This document shows positions 33,997 through 41,925 of a stretch of 50,214 nucleotides of DNA, in pieces; the first letter of the stretch is position 1; each line of letters opens with the position of its first letter. Origin of the DNA: Propioniciclava tarda (lineage in GTDB: Bacteria > Actinomycetota > Actinomycetes > Propionibacteriales > Propionibacteriaceae); the NCBI RefSeq assembly GCF_900182665.1, contig NZ_FXTL01000021.1, forward strand, positions 1 to 50,214, read 5' to 3'. The position numbers were made by a program, and so were the translations under genes. The notes beneath the pieces were generated by a model. It was not told where the DNA came from and searched no databases. It saw nothing but the letters and a program-made list of their open reading frames with translations.

Positions 33997-34644
33997 ATGG
34001 CTGAGACCACTGTCAAGACGCTCCCGCGCCTGCAGCAGAAGTACCGCGAGGACATCCGTCCGGCTCTGAACGAGAAGTTCGCCTACGAGAACGTCATGCA
34101 GATCCCCGGTCTGGTGAAGATCGTGGTGAACATGGGCGTCGGCGAGGCCGCGCGCGACTCGAAGGTGATCGATGGGGCCGTCCGCGACCTCACCGCCATC
34201 ACCGGTCAGAAGCCCGTCGTGACCAAGGCCCGCAAGTCGATCGCCCAGTTCAAGCTGCGTGAGGGCATGCCGATCGGCTGCCACGTCACGCTGCGTGGCG
34301 ACCGCATGTGGGAGTTCGCCGACCGCCTGCTGACCTTGGCGCTGCCGCGCATCCGCGACTTCCGCGGCCTCTCGGCTCGTCAGTTCGACGGCAAGGGCAA
34401 CTACACGTTCGGCCTCACCGAGCAGGTCATGTTCCACGAGATCGACCAGGACAAGATCGATCGTCTTCGCGGCATGGACATCACGTTCGTGACCTCGGCC
34501 ACCAACGACGACGAGGCCCGTGAACTGCTCAAGCAGCTCGGCTTCCCGTTCAAGGCGCCCGAGAACGATCCCAAGAAGAGCGTGCAGCGCAAGCGCGCGT
34601 TCACCGGCTCCAAGAGCCAGATCAAGAAGAGCAGGAGGGGCTAA
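33997..34644 (+). CDS. rplE: 50S ribosomal protein L5
   Basis: L5 (uL5) binds 5S rRNA and contacts P-site tRNA. It has 215 residues, with [76 protein letters not shown] and [18 protein letters not shown]. The C-terminal 30 residues extend beyond the E. coli protein with a basic tail ([17 protein letters not shown]). Confidence 0.96.
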   Translation: MAETTVKTLPRLQQKYREDIRPALNEKFAYENVMQIPGLVKIVVNMGVGEAARDSKVIDGAVRDLTAITGQKPVVTKARKSIAQFKLREGMPIGCHVTLRGDRMWEFADRLLTLALPRIRDFRGLSARQFDGKGNYTFGLTEQVMFHEIDQDKIDRLRGMDITFVTSATNDDEARELLKQLGFPFKAPENDPKKSVQRKRAFTGSKSQIKKSRRG

Positions 34645-34647
34645 CCC

Positions 34648-34833
34648 ATGGCCAAGACCGCGCTGAAGGTGAAGCAGTCCCGCAAGCCGAAGTTCGAGGT
34701 GCGCGCGTACACCCGCTGCAACCGCTGTGGGCGTCCGAAGTCCGTGTACCGCAAGTTCGGCCTCTGCCGCATCTGCCTCCGCGAGCTCGCCCACCGTGGC
34801 GAACTGCCGGGCATCGTGAAGTCGTCCTGGTAA
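34648..34833 (+). CDS. rpsZ: 30S ribosomal protein S14 type Z (zinc-binding)
   Basis: S14 (uS14) of the short, zinc-containing class: 61 residues with the ribbon [20 protein letters not shown] (two CxxC pairs). Actinobacteria often keep a second, zinc-free S14 elsewhere for zinc starvation; none is in this window. The start is ATG 34648, 3 bp after rplE. A motif-bearing hairpin follows. Confidence 0.96.
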   Translation: MAKTALKVKQSRKPKFEVRAYTRCNRCGRPKSVYRKFGLCRICLRELAHRGELPGIVKSSW

Positions 34834-34842
34834 GACACCCGT

Positions 34843-34870
34843 CCGGACGCCCGCCGCGGTGGGCGTCCGG
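34843..34870 (+). repeat. intergenic hairpin with paired GGACGCC/GGCGTCC copies (rpsZ-rpsH)
   Basis: CCGGACGCCC (34843-34852) pairs with GGGCGTCCGG (34861-34870) around an 8-base GC loop, 9 bp after the rpsZ stop. No U tract follows. It is a second example in this window of a hairpin whose arms are the over-represented heptamer. Confidence 0.8.
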
Positions 34871-34978
34871 AACCCAGTCCACCGGCCCGTCGGGCCGGAA
34901 CAATCACACAAGCGAGGAAGGTCACCGGAGGACGCATCCGTCGGTGAAACCGCCACGAGGAAGAGGCTCAACAAAGCC

Positions 34979-35386
34979 ATGACAATGACCGATCCGATCG
35001 CAGACATGCTGACTCGTCTGCGTAACGCCAATCAGGCGTTCCACGATTCGACGAGCATGCCTCATTCGAAGATCAAGGTGAAGATTGCCGAGATCCTCAA
35101 GGAGCAGGGCTACATCGCGTCTTACGAGGTGCTGGAGCCGGGTGAAGGCGAGGTCTCCAAGACCTTGAAGATCACTCTCAAGTACAGCGCCGATCGCCAG
35201 CGGGCCCTCGCCGGGCTCCGTCGCATCAGCAAGCCGGGGCTCCGGGTCTACGCCAAGCGCAACGACCTGCCCAAGGTTCTCGGCGGGATGGGCATCGCCA
35301 TCATCTCGACGTCCCAGGGCCTGATGACCGACAAGCAGGCCAACTCCAAGAGCGTGGGCGGCGAAGTCCTCGCGTTCGTCTGGTAA
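34979..35386 (+). CDS. rpsH: 30S ribosomal protein S8
   Basis: S8 (uS8) is a central 16S rRNA binder and the spc-operon repressor in E. coli. The ATG at 34979 gives 135 residues ([20 protein letters not shown]); the second ATG two codons on is an alternative. It contains [18 protein letters not shown] and the C-terminal [17 protein letters not shown]. It is separated from rpsZ by 145 bp that hold the hairpin at 34843. Confidence 0.96.
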   Translation: MTMTDPIADMLTRLRNANQAFHDSTSMPHSKIKVKIAEILKEQGYIASYEVLEPGEGEVSKTLKITLKYSADRQRALAGLRRISKPGLRVYAKRNDLPKVLGGMGIAIISTSQGLMTDKQANSKSVGGEVLAFVW

Positions 35387-35404
35387 CCGGAAGGAGCTGA
35401 ATAG

Positions 35405-35947
35405 ATGTCCCGCATTGGAAGGCTTCCCATTCCGGTTCCCTCCGGCGTCGAGGTGACGATCGAGGGTCAGGACCTGTCGGTCAAGGGCCCCAAGGGCACC
35501 CTCGCCATGACGGTCCGTGAGCCGATCTCGGTCGCGCGCAACGAGGCCGGCGAGCTGGAGGTGTCGCGTCCGGACGACGAGCGCGAGAGCCGCTCGCTGC
35601 ACGGCCTCACCCGCACGCTGGTGTCCAACATGGTCACCGGTGTCACCCAGGGCTTCGAGAAGAAGCTCGAGATCGTCGGTGTCGGCTACCGCGTGACGGC
35701 CAAGAGCCCCACGCAGCTCGAGTTCGCGCTCGGGTTCAGCCACCCGGTCGTCGTGAACGCCCCCGAGGGCGTCACGTTCTCCGTCGAGAAGAACACGGCG
35801 TTCACCGTGTACGGCATCGACAAGCAGGCCGTCGGCGAGGTCGCCGCGAACATCCGCAAGATCCGCAAGCCGGAGCCGTACAAGGGCAAGGGCGTGCGCT
35901 ACGCCGGCGAGCGTGTTCGCCGCAAGGTTGGAAAGGCCGGTAAGTAG
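35405..35947 (+). CDS. rplF: 50S ribosomal protein L6
   Basis: L6 (uL6) lies near the sarcin-ricin loop at the factor-binding site. It has 180 residues: [18 protein letters not shown], the duplicated beta-sandwich domains, [17 protein letters not shown] and [28 protein letters not shown] precedes the ATG. rplR starts 2 bp later. Confidence 0.97.
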   Translation: MSRIGRLPIPVPSGVEVTIEGQDLSVKGPKGTLAMTVREPISVARNEAGELEVSRPDDERESRSLHGLTRTLVSNMVTGVTQGFEKKLEIVGVGYRVTAKSPTQLEFALGFSHPVVVNAPEGVTFSVEKNTAFTVYGIDKQAVGEVAANIRKIRKPEPYKGKGVRYAGERVRRKVGKAGK

Positions 35948-35949
35948 TC

Positions 35950-36333
35950 ATGGCTATCTCGTTGTCGAACAACAAGGGCATGGCGGCCCGCACCAAGGCC
36001 CGCCTGCGCCGCCAGAACCGCGGCCGGAAGAACATCTTCGGCAGCACCGAGCGCCCGCGCCTGGTTGTCACGCGTTCGTCGCGTCACATCTTCGCTCAGG
36101 TCGTGGACGACACCGCGGGCGTGACGCTCGCGTCGGCGTCCACGATGGAGGCGGACGTGCGCGCCGCCGAGGGCGACAAGTCGGCGAAGGCCAAGAAGGT
36201 CGGCGAGCTGCTCGCCGGTCGCGCGAAGTCCGCTGGGGTCGAGAAGGTTGTCTTCGACCGCGCCGGTAACGCTTACCACGGACGGATCGCAGCGCTCGCC
36301 GATGCGGCGCGCGAAGCCGGCCTCGATTTCTGA
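35950..36333 (+). CDS. rplR: 50S ribosomal protein L18
   Basis: L18 (uL18) binds 5S rRNA with L5. It has 127 residues, with [34 protein letters not shown] and [20 protein letters not shown]. The N-terminal stretch is basic, as in the family. It lies in the tight rplF-rplR-rpsE run. Confidence 0.96.
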   Translation: MAISLSNNKGMAARTKARLRRQNRGRKNIFGSTERPRLVVTRSSRHIFAQVVDDTAGVTLASASTMEADVRAAEGDKSAKAKKVGELLAGRAKSAGVEKVVFDRAGNAYHGRIAALADAAREAGLDF

Positions 36334-36354
36334 TCAGAGCGGAAAGGAATAAAC

Positions 36355-36981
36355 ATGGCGAACGAAAACGCGTCTGCCCGTGCCCGTACCGGCGCGGCTG
36401 GCGGCGGTGATCGTCGCGGCCGCGACGATCGTCGAGGCGGCCGGGATAACGCCGCCCAGCAGGAGAAGAGCCAGTACCTCGAGCGCGTCGTGGCGATCAA
36501 CCGCGTCGCGAAGGTCGTCCAGGGCGGGCGCCGGTTCAGCTTCACCGCGCTGGTCGTGGTGGGCGACGGCGACGGCATGGTCGGCGTCGGCTACGGCAAG
36601 GCCAAGGAGGTGCCCGCGGCGATCGCCAAGGGTGTCGAGGAGGCCAAGAAGCACTTCTTCCGGGTTCCCCGGATCGGCGGCACCATCCCGCATCCGGTGC
36701 AGGGCGAGAAGGCGGCCGGTGTCGTGCTGCTGCGTCCGGCGTCGGCGGGTACCGGCGTGATCGCCGGTGGCTCGGCTCGCGCGGTGCTGGAGTGCGCCGG
36801 CGTGACCGACGTGCTCGCGAAGTCGCTCGGTAGCGCCAACGCCATCAACGTGGTGCACGCCACGGTCGAGGCGCTGCAGATGCTGGAGGAGCCGGAGCAG
36901 GTCGCCAAGCGTCGTGGCATGTCCGTCGAGGACGTCACGCCGGCCGCGATCCTGCGGGCTCGAAAGGAGGCGTCCGCCTGA
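36355..36981 (+). CDS. rpsE: 30S ribosomal protein S5
   Basis: S5 (uS5) takes part in decoding fidelity (ram mutations) and mRNA unwinding. It has 208 residues: a low-complexity Arg/Gly/Asp N-terminus (about 40 residues), then [38 protein letters not shown] and [20 protein letters not shown]. Its TGA shares a base with the rpmD ATG. GGAAAGGA lies upstream. Confidence 0.96.
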   Translation: MANENASARARTGAAGGGDRRGRDDRRGGRDNAAQQEKSQYLERVVAINRVAKVVQGGRRFSFTALVVVGDGDGMVGVGYGKAKEVPAAIAKGVEEAKKHFFRVPRIGGTIPHPVQGEKAAGVVLLRPASAGTGVIAGGSARAVLECAGVTDVLAKSLGSANAINVVHATVEALQMLEEPEQVAKRRGMSVEDVTPAAILRARKEASA

Positions 36982-37163
36982 TGGCAACGCTGAAGATCAC
37001 GCAGATCAAGGGCGTCGTTGGCGCCAAGAAGAACCAGAAGGATTCGCTGCGCTCTCTCGGGCTCAAGCGGATCGGCGACGTGGTCGAGAAGGAGGATCGT
37101 CCCGAGTTCCTCGGCATGATCCAGGCCGTCTCGCACCTCGTCGAGGTCGAGGAGGTGAACTGA
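36981..37163 (+). CDS. rpmD: 50S ribosomal protein L30
   Basis: L30 (uL30), 60 residues, [20 protein letters not shown], with [20 protein letters not shown] and the final [11 protein letters not shown]. It is coupled to rpsE by the 1-base TGATG overlap and followed by rplO after 1 bp. Confidence 0.95.
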   Translation: MATLKITQIKGVVGAKKNQKDSLRSLGLKRIGDVVEKEDRPEFLGMIQAVSHLVEVEEVN

Positions 37164-37164
37164 C

Positions 37165-37602
37165 ATGGCGATCAAGCTGCATCACCTGCGTCCGGCACCC
37201 GGCGCGAAGACCGACAAGGTCCGCGTCGGCCGTGGCGAGGGCGGCAAGCGCGGCAAGACCGCGGGTCGTGGCACCAAGGGCACGGGCGCTCGCAAGAACG
37301 TCGGTGCGAACTTCGAGGGTGGGCAGATGCCGCTGCACATGCGTCTGCCGAAGCTTCGTGGTTTCCAGAATCCCTTCCGGGTTCAGTACCAGGTCGTCAA
37401 CGTCGGACGCCTCGCCGAGGTCTTCGCCGACGGTGGCGAGGTGACCGTCGTCGACATGATCGAGGCCGGTCTGGTCCGCAAGGGCCACCTGGTCAAGGTG
37501 CTCGGCAACGGTGAGATCTCGGTGGCTCTGGAGGTCACCGCGGACGCCTACACCGCGTCGGCCAAGAGCAAGATCGAGGCGGCTGGCGGCAAGGCCAACT
37601 GA
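37165..37602 (+). CDS. rplO: 50S ribosomal protein L15
   Basis: L15 (uL15) is a late assembly protein. It has 145 residues with [20 protein letters not shown], the Gly-rich [35 protein letters not shown] and AGGKAN at the end. It is the last ribosomal gene before secY. Here it ends in a strong terminator, so secY is split from the spc operon. Confidence 0.96.
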   Translation: MAIKLHHLRPAPGAKTDKVRVGRGEGGKRGKTAGRGTKGTGARKNVGANFEGGQMPLHMRLPKLRGFQNPFRVQYQVVNVGRLAEVFADGGEVTVVDMIEAGLVRKGHLVKVLGNGEISVALEVTADAYTASAKSKIEAAGGKAN

Positions 37603-37619
37603 CCTCTCGCAGTTCTGAG

Positions 37620-37647
37620 ACGGGCGATCCCTTCGGGGGTCGCCCGT
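37620..37647 (+). terminator. terminator after rplO
   Basis: A 12-bp stem (37620-37631 with 37636-37647, one G-T wobble) with a TTCG tetraloop, followed by TTCGCG. It lies 18 bp after the rplO stop and ends the rplN-rplO transcript. Confidence 0.88.
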
Positions 37648-37850
37648 TTCGCGTCACGGGCTGTGTCGGGCGGCTCGGTGTCCGGTGTCCGACTCTTGCC
37701 TCGGCGGTGGCCCGGCTGGCTCGCCTCCACCAACGGCTCGTCCTACAGAGGACCCCTTCACCCTGCACGAGCAAAGCCAGGACGTTGAGGCAGCCATAGG
37801 ACGAGCCCCTGAGATCCAGTGTGAGCATCTGGACGACTACGGTGGACACC

Positions 37851-38549
37851 ATGTGTGGACGCTTCGCCGCCTCGGCCAGCACCGATTACTACATCGAGGT
37901 CTTCGGCGTCGCCGAGGTGGTCGACGAGGTCCAGCCGTCGTTCAATCTCGCGCCCACCGACCCGATTCCAGCGATCGTCGTGCGGTTGGACGCCGACGGT
38001 GCGGCCGTCCGGAAGCTGGTCGCGCCGCGTTGGGGACTCGTGCCGTCGTGGTCCAAGGACGCCGCCGGCGCCGCCCGCATGATCAACGCCCGGTTTGAGA
38101 CCGTCGCGGAGAAGCCTGCGTTCCGCAAGGCGTTCGCCGCGCGGCGGTGCTTGATCCCGGCCGACGGCTACTTCGAGTGGCACGTGCTTCCGGGCCAGGA
38201 GGGGGTGAAGAAGCCCGCGAAGCAGCCGTTCTTCATTCGGCCCGCTTCCGGACTGCTCGTCATGGCCGGGCTGTACGAGTTCTGGCGCACGCCGATGGGG
38301 GAGTGGCTCACGACCGCCACCATCATCACCACCAGCGCGACGGACGCCCTCGGGCACATCCACGACAGGATGCCGATGGTCGTCGACCCCGACGACTGGG
38401 CGTCCTGGCTGGACCCGGCCCAGACCAGACCGGACGCCGCGGCGTCCCTGCTTGTCGTCGATCCGGACCTGACCTTCTATCCCGTCTCAAGCGCCGTCGG
38501 GAACGTCGCCAACAACTCACCCGAGCTGATCGAGCCCCTCAGGCCCTGA
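37851..38549 (+). CDS. SRAP/HMCES-family abasic-site DNA-protein crosslink protein (YedK-like)
   Basis: SRAP proteins form a covalent crosslink with abasic sites in single-stranded DNA through an N-terminal Cys2. The start MCGRFAAS fixes ATG 37851, because Cys2 must directly follow the removed Met; a start 10 codons earlier would abolish this. The 232 residues contain the active-site set: Cys2, Asn in INARFETV, Glu in ADGYFEWHV, and His in LGHIHDRMP. PRWGLVPSW and YEFWRTP are also typical. A TACGGT -10 eight bases before the ATG suggests a leaderless mRNA. It sits between the rplO terminator and secY, unusual for a DNA-damage gene. Confidence 0.92.
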   Translation: MCGRFAASASTDYYIEVFGVAEVVDEVQPSFNLAPTDPIPAIVVRLDADGAAVRKLVAPRWGLVPSWSKDAAGAARMINARFETVAEKPAFRKAFAARRCLIPADGYFEWHVLPGQEGVKKPAKQPFFIRPASGLLVMAGLYEFWRTPMGEWLTTATIITTSATDALGHIHDRMPMVVDPDDWASWLDPAQTRPDAAASLLVVDPDLTFYPVSSAVGNVANNSPELIEPLRP

Positions 38550-38728
38550 CGCCGCTGAGGGTCAAACCGACGACCTTGGGGCGCCTCACCGCGTTCTGTG
38601 ACGTATCTCGCGATCGCGCGTCCGATTCGTTCCGCCTCGATCAGCGGGACGCCCTGGCACGGCCTCATGCGCCCTCCGCTGCGGCAACCGCAGCCGGAGG
38701 CGTCCGATTCAAGGTCCAGCCCGATCGT

Positions 38729-38767
38729 GCCCCCGGTTCGAGGACCGGGGGCGCGGCTTGCTACAGT
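38729..38767 (+). promoter_or_regulatory. secY: stem-loop and extended -10 promoter upstream of secY
   Basis: A 9-bp stem (38729-38737 with 38744-38752, 6-base loop) probably ends the SRAP transcript. Just after it TGCTACAGT (38759-38767) is an extended -10 element, so secY-adk-map can start from about 38774. The remainder of the 273-bp gap 38550-38822 shows no gene. Confidence 0.5.
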
Positions 38768-38822
38768 TCACCGGGGTTGGGTCACCCCCACGCCCGCGCA
38801 CGCCTGCCAGAAAAGAGTTCGA

Positions 38823-40166
38823 ATGCTCTCCGCTTTCGGAAACGCGTTCAAGACGCCGGATCTTCGCAAGAAGATCCTGTTCACCTTGTTCATCCTTGCC
38901 GTCTTCCGGCTCGGCTCGACGATCCCGTCGCCGAACGTGAACTTGGAGAACATCCACGCGTGCCAGGTGGAGGCCGCTGCGGGCGACGCGGCCGGGCTCT
39001 ACTCGATGATCAACCTGTTCTCGGGCGGCGCGCTGTTGCAGCTGGCGATCTTCGCGCTCGGGATCATGCCCTACATCACGGCGTCCATCATTCTGCAGCT
39101 GCTCACGGTCGTGATTCCGCGTCTGGAGAAGCTGAAGAAGGAAGGCGGCGCCGGGCAGACCAAGATCACCCAGTACACGCGCTACCTGACGATCGTCCTG
39201 GCCGTGATGCAGTCGACCGCGTTCACCACCCTGGCCGTCAACGGCCAGCTGTTCCAGGGCTGCAGCAGGCCGGTGGTCTACGACAGCAGCATCTTCCCGA
39301 TCATCGTCATGGTCCTCACGATGACGGCCGGTACGGGCATCATCATGTGGATGGGTGAGCTCATCACCGACCGCGGCATCGGTAACGGCATGTCGGTCAT
39401 GATCTTCACCCAGATCGCGGCGCAGTTCCCCACCCAGATGTGGTCGATCGCGCTGGGCAAGGGCACCGACCCCAACAACCCCAACATGCCGAACGCGGCC
39501 GGCTGGCTGGCCTTCGCGATGGTGTTGGCCCTCGGCCTGCTGGTCATGCTGGGCGTCATCTTCATGGAGCAGGCCCAGCGGCGCATCCCGGTGCAGTACG
39601 CCAAGCGCATGGTCGGACGCCGCCTCGTCGGCGGCACGACCACCTACATCCCGCTCAAGGTCAACCAGGCCGGCGTCATCCCGATCATCTTCGCCTCGTC
39701 GATGCTCTACCTGCCGATGCTGTACGCCCAGTTCCAGACCGGCAACCCGGTCTCCAGCTGGATCGCGCAGCACCTCTCCGGCAGCGGCTCGCCCTGGTAC
39801 AACGCGGTGTACTTCGTGCTGATCATCGCGTTCACCTACTTCTACGTGTCGATCACGTTCGACCCCGTCGAGGTCGCGGACAACATGAAGAAGTACGGCG
39901 GCTTCGTGCCCGGCATCCGCGCCGGACGCCCCACCGAGAAGTACCTCGCCTACGTGCTGTCGCGGCTGACGGCGCCTGGCTCGTTGTACCTCGCGCTGAT
40001 CAGCCTGCTGCCCGCCCTGGCGTGGTTCTTGCTGGGCGAGGTGGCGTCCCGGAAGTTCCCGTTCGGCGGAACGTCCATCCTGATCATCGTCGGCGTAGGG
40101 TTGGATACCGTCAAACAGATCGAGAGCCAGTTGCAGCAACGCAACTACGAAGGCTTCCTGCGATAG
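38823..40166 (+). CDS. secY: protein translocase subunit SecY
   Basis: Channel subunit of the Sec translocon. ATG 38823 (MLSAFGNAFKTPDLRKKILF) gives 447 residues with ten hydrophobic helices. Longer in-frame starts would give a non-hydrophobic, low-quality extension. Conserved parts include FRLGSTIPSPNVN, the GIMPYITASIILQLL plug/TM2 region, GIGNGMSVMIFTQIAA, and the cytosolic loop KYGGFVPGIRAGRPTEKYLA. An actinobacterial loop carrying Cys (NIHACQVEAA) follows TM1. It lies 16 bp before adk. Confidence 0.97.
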   Translation: MLSAFGNAFKTPDLRKKILFTLFILAVFRLGSTIPSPNVNLENIHACQVEAAAGDAAGLYSMINLFSGGALLQLAIFALGIMPYITASIILQLLTVVIPRLEKLKKEGGAGQTKITQYTRYLTIVLAVMQSTAFTTLAVNGQLFQGCSRPVVYDSSIFPIIVMVLTMTAGTGIIMWMGELITDRGIGNGMSVMIFTQIAAQFPTQMWSIALGKGTDPNNPNMPNAAGWLAFAMVLALGLLVMLGVIFMEQAQRRIPVQYAKRMVGRRLVGGTTTYIPLKVNQAGVIPIIFASSMLYLPMLYAQFQTGNPVSSWIAQHLSGSGSPWYNAVYFVLIIAFTYFYVSITFDPVEVADNMKKYGGFVPGIRAGRPTEKYLAYVLSRLTAPGSLYLALISLLPALAWFLLGEVASRKFPFGGTSILIIVGVGLDTVKQIESQLQQRNYEGFLR

Positions 40167-40182
40167 TCGGAAGGGTGCATCG

Positions 40183-40761
40183 ATGCGCCTCCTCATCATG
40201 GGCCCCCCCGGGGCCGGCAAGGGCACCCAGGCCTGCCACGTCGCGACGCATTACGGGCTGGTGGCGGTGTCCAGCGGCGATCTCTTCCGCAAGCACATCA
40301 AGGCGCAGGACACCCTGGGCAAGAAGGTGTCGGCCTTGATCGCGGCCGGCGAGTTCGTGCCCGACGTCGTTACGACGTCGATGGTCTTCCGGCGGCTGCT
40401 GCAGCCGGACGCGCGTCCTGGCTGGCTTCTCGACGGCTACCCGCGCACCCTCGGTCAGGTGGAAGCGCTCGACATCGCGCAGCGCGAGATCGGCACCAAG
40501 ATCGACGCGGTGATCTCGCTCGTCGCCGATCCCACGGCCCTGGTCGGACGCATGCTGAAGCGAGCCGAGCTCGAAGGCCGCGCCGACGACAACGCCGAGA
40601 CCATCAGCAAGCGCATCGAGGTTTACTACGCCGAAACCGAGCCCGTGATGTCGGTGTACGCCGATCGCGGGCTGGTCGTCGAGGTGGACGCCCTGGGTGA
40701 GGTCGATGAGGTGACGCGCCGCCTGACGGCCGCTTTGGACGCGAAGCTCACGGCTTCGTGA
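40183..40761 (+). CDS. adk: adenylate kinase
   Basis: Interconverts ATP, AMP and ADP. It has 192 residues: P-loop GPPGAGKGTQA (7-17), AMP-binding SSGDLFRKHI and GWLLDGYPRTLGQVEAL, then VADPTALVGRMLKRAELEGR with a short lid. The long zinc-type lid is absent, as is usual for actinobacterial Adk. Its TGA overlaps the GTG start of map by 4 nt. Confidence 0.96.
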   Translation: MRLLIMGPPGAGKGTQACHVATHYGLVAVSSGDLFRKHIKAQDTLGKKVSALIAAGEFVPDVVTTSMVFRRLLQPDARPGWLLDGYPRTLGQVEALDIAQREIGTKIDAVISLVADPTALVGRMLKRAELEGRADDNAETISKRIEVYYAETEPVMSVYADRGLVVEVDALGEVDEVTRRLTAALDAKLTAS

Positions 40762-41600
40762 GCCCCAGCCGCGGAATCGAACTCAAGACTCCGGCCCAGC
40801 TGCGCGTGATGCGCCGGGCCGGACTCGTGGTCGCGGAGGCGCACGAGGCCGTTCGTGCGGCCGCCGTCCCCGGAGTGACGACCAAAGAACTGGACGCCGT
40901 CGCCGCGGACGTCCTCGCCCGGAACGGCGCCGGCTCGTCCTTCCTGCACTACGGCGCCGGTTTCGGCATGCCGCCCTTCCCGGCCGTCACCTGCATGTCG
41001 GTCAACAACGAGATCGTGCACGGCATCCCGAACGACCGACCCCTGTCCGAGGGCGACCTGGTCTCCATGGACTTCGGCGCGATCGTCGACGGCTGGCACG
41101 GGGACGCCGCCATCACCTTCGGCATCGGCGCCCTCTCGGCGGAGCGCCAGGCCCTGTCGGACGTGACGCGCGAGTCGCTGTGGGCCGGCGTCGCCGCCGC
41201 CCGCCTAGGGGGCCGCGTCACCGACATCTCGGCCGCCGTGGAGGCGTCCGTGCGTCGCCACGCGCATCCCTACGGCATCCTCGAGGACTACACCGGCCAC
41301 GGCATCGGGTCTGCGATGCACCAGACTCCCGACGTCCCCAACTACGGACGCGCCGGGCGCGGCCCCAAGATCGTCCCGGGCCTCTGCCTCGCGATCGAGC
41401 CGATGGTCACGTACGGCTCCCCGGATGCCGTCACGCTCGACGACGAGTGGACGGTCGTCACCCGCGACGGGTCGGACGCCGCTCACTGGGAGCACACCAT
41501 CACCGTCACCAAGACGGGTCTGTGGGTACTCACGGCCCCCGATGGAGGCGAGGAGATGCTCGGACGCCTCGGCTGCAAGTTCGGGCCGCTGTCCGACTGA
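40758..41600 (+). CDS. map: type I methionine aminopeptidase
   Basis: Removes the initiator Met from nascent proteins using two metal ions. It has 280 residues, GTG start overlapping adk. Ligands are visible as Asp in SMDFGAIVDGWHGDAAITF (two Asp), His in YTGHGIGSAMHQTP, Glu in LAIEPMVTYG and Glu in HWEHTITVT. No N-terminal SH3-binding or zinc-finger extension is present. The secY-adk-map order is typical, but infA is displaced by two inserted genes. Confidence 0.96.
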   Translation: MSPSRGIELKTPAQLRVMRRAGLVVAEAHEAVRAAAVPGVTTKELDAVAADVLARNGAGSSFLHYGAGFGMPPFPAVTCMSVNNEIVHGIPNDRPLSEGDLVSMDFGAIVDGWHGDAAITFGIGALSAERQALSDVTRESLWAGVAAARLGGRVTDISAAVEASVRRHAHPYGILEDYTGHGIGSAMHQTPDVPNYGRAGRGPKIVPGLCLAIEPMVTYGSPDAVTLDDEWTVVTRDGSDAAHWEHTITVTKTGLWVLTAPDGGEEMLGRLGCKFGPLSD

Positions 41601-41925
41601 CCGAGCCTCGCCAGAGCTGGCCGACCGCCAGGCGGTCTTGGTGGCGCTGATCGTCAGGTCGCCGGTGCATGGCGGGCACCGGAACGCCCCTGCCGGACGC
41701 GTCGTTCGCCCCAGCAACAACCGTCGTTTCGCTGGCTGAGCTGGTCGAAGCCTCGCGCGCAGCGGCTGAACAAGGCCAGCCGACCCCCTGACCCAGTTCA
41801 TCGGTGGCGCCCAAAGGCACCAAGCCCGAAGGCGGCGACCAGCAGCCCGTGGCCGTAGACTGTCCCGTCGGCGTCCGTTCGACGCCCGCGGCGAGAGCCG
41901 CGGCTCCACAGATTTCAGGATCCCC
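41601..41925 (+). promoter_or_regulatory. gap between map and the helicase gene with candidate promoter
   Basis: A 325-bp stretch with no convincing gene on either strand. TAGACT at 41856-41861 matches the -10 hexamer upstream of arfB and gltX and could start the helicase mRNA with a leader of about 60 nt that contains a CCGCGG-centred stem near 41885-41905. A segment near 41725-41760 (GCTGGCTGAGCTGGTCGAAG) resembles short repeats often seen between actinobacterial genes; only one copy is in this window. Confidence 0.35.

Noticed and set aside
41600-41760. A Cys-containing zinc-ribbon-like minus frame in the map-helicase gap
   Set aside because: Only two close Cys, no start with a ribosome-binding site, and the frame runs into map antisense; probably chance.
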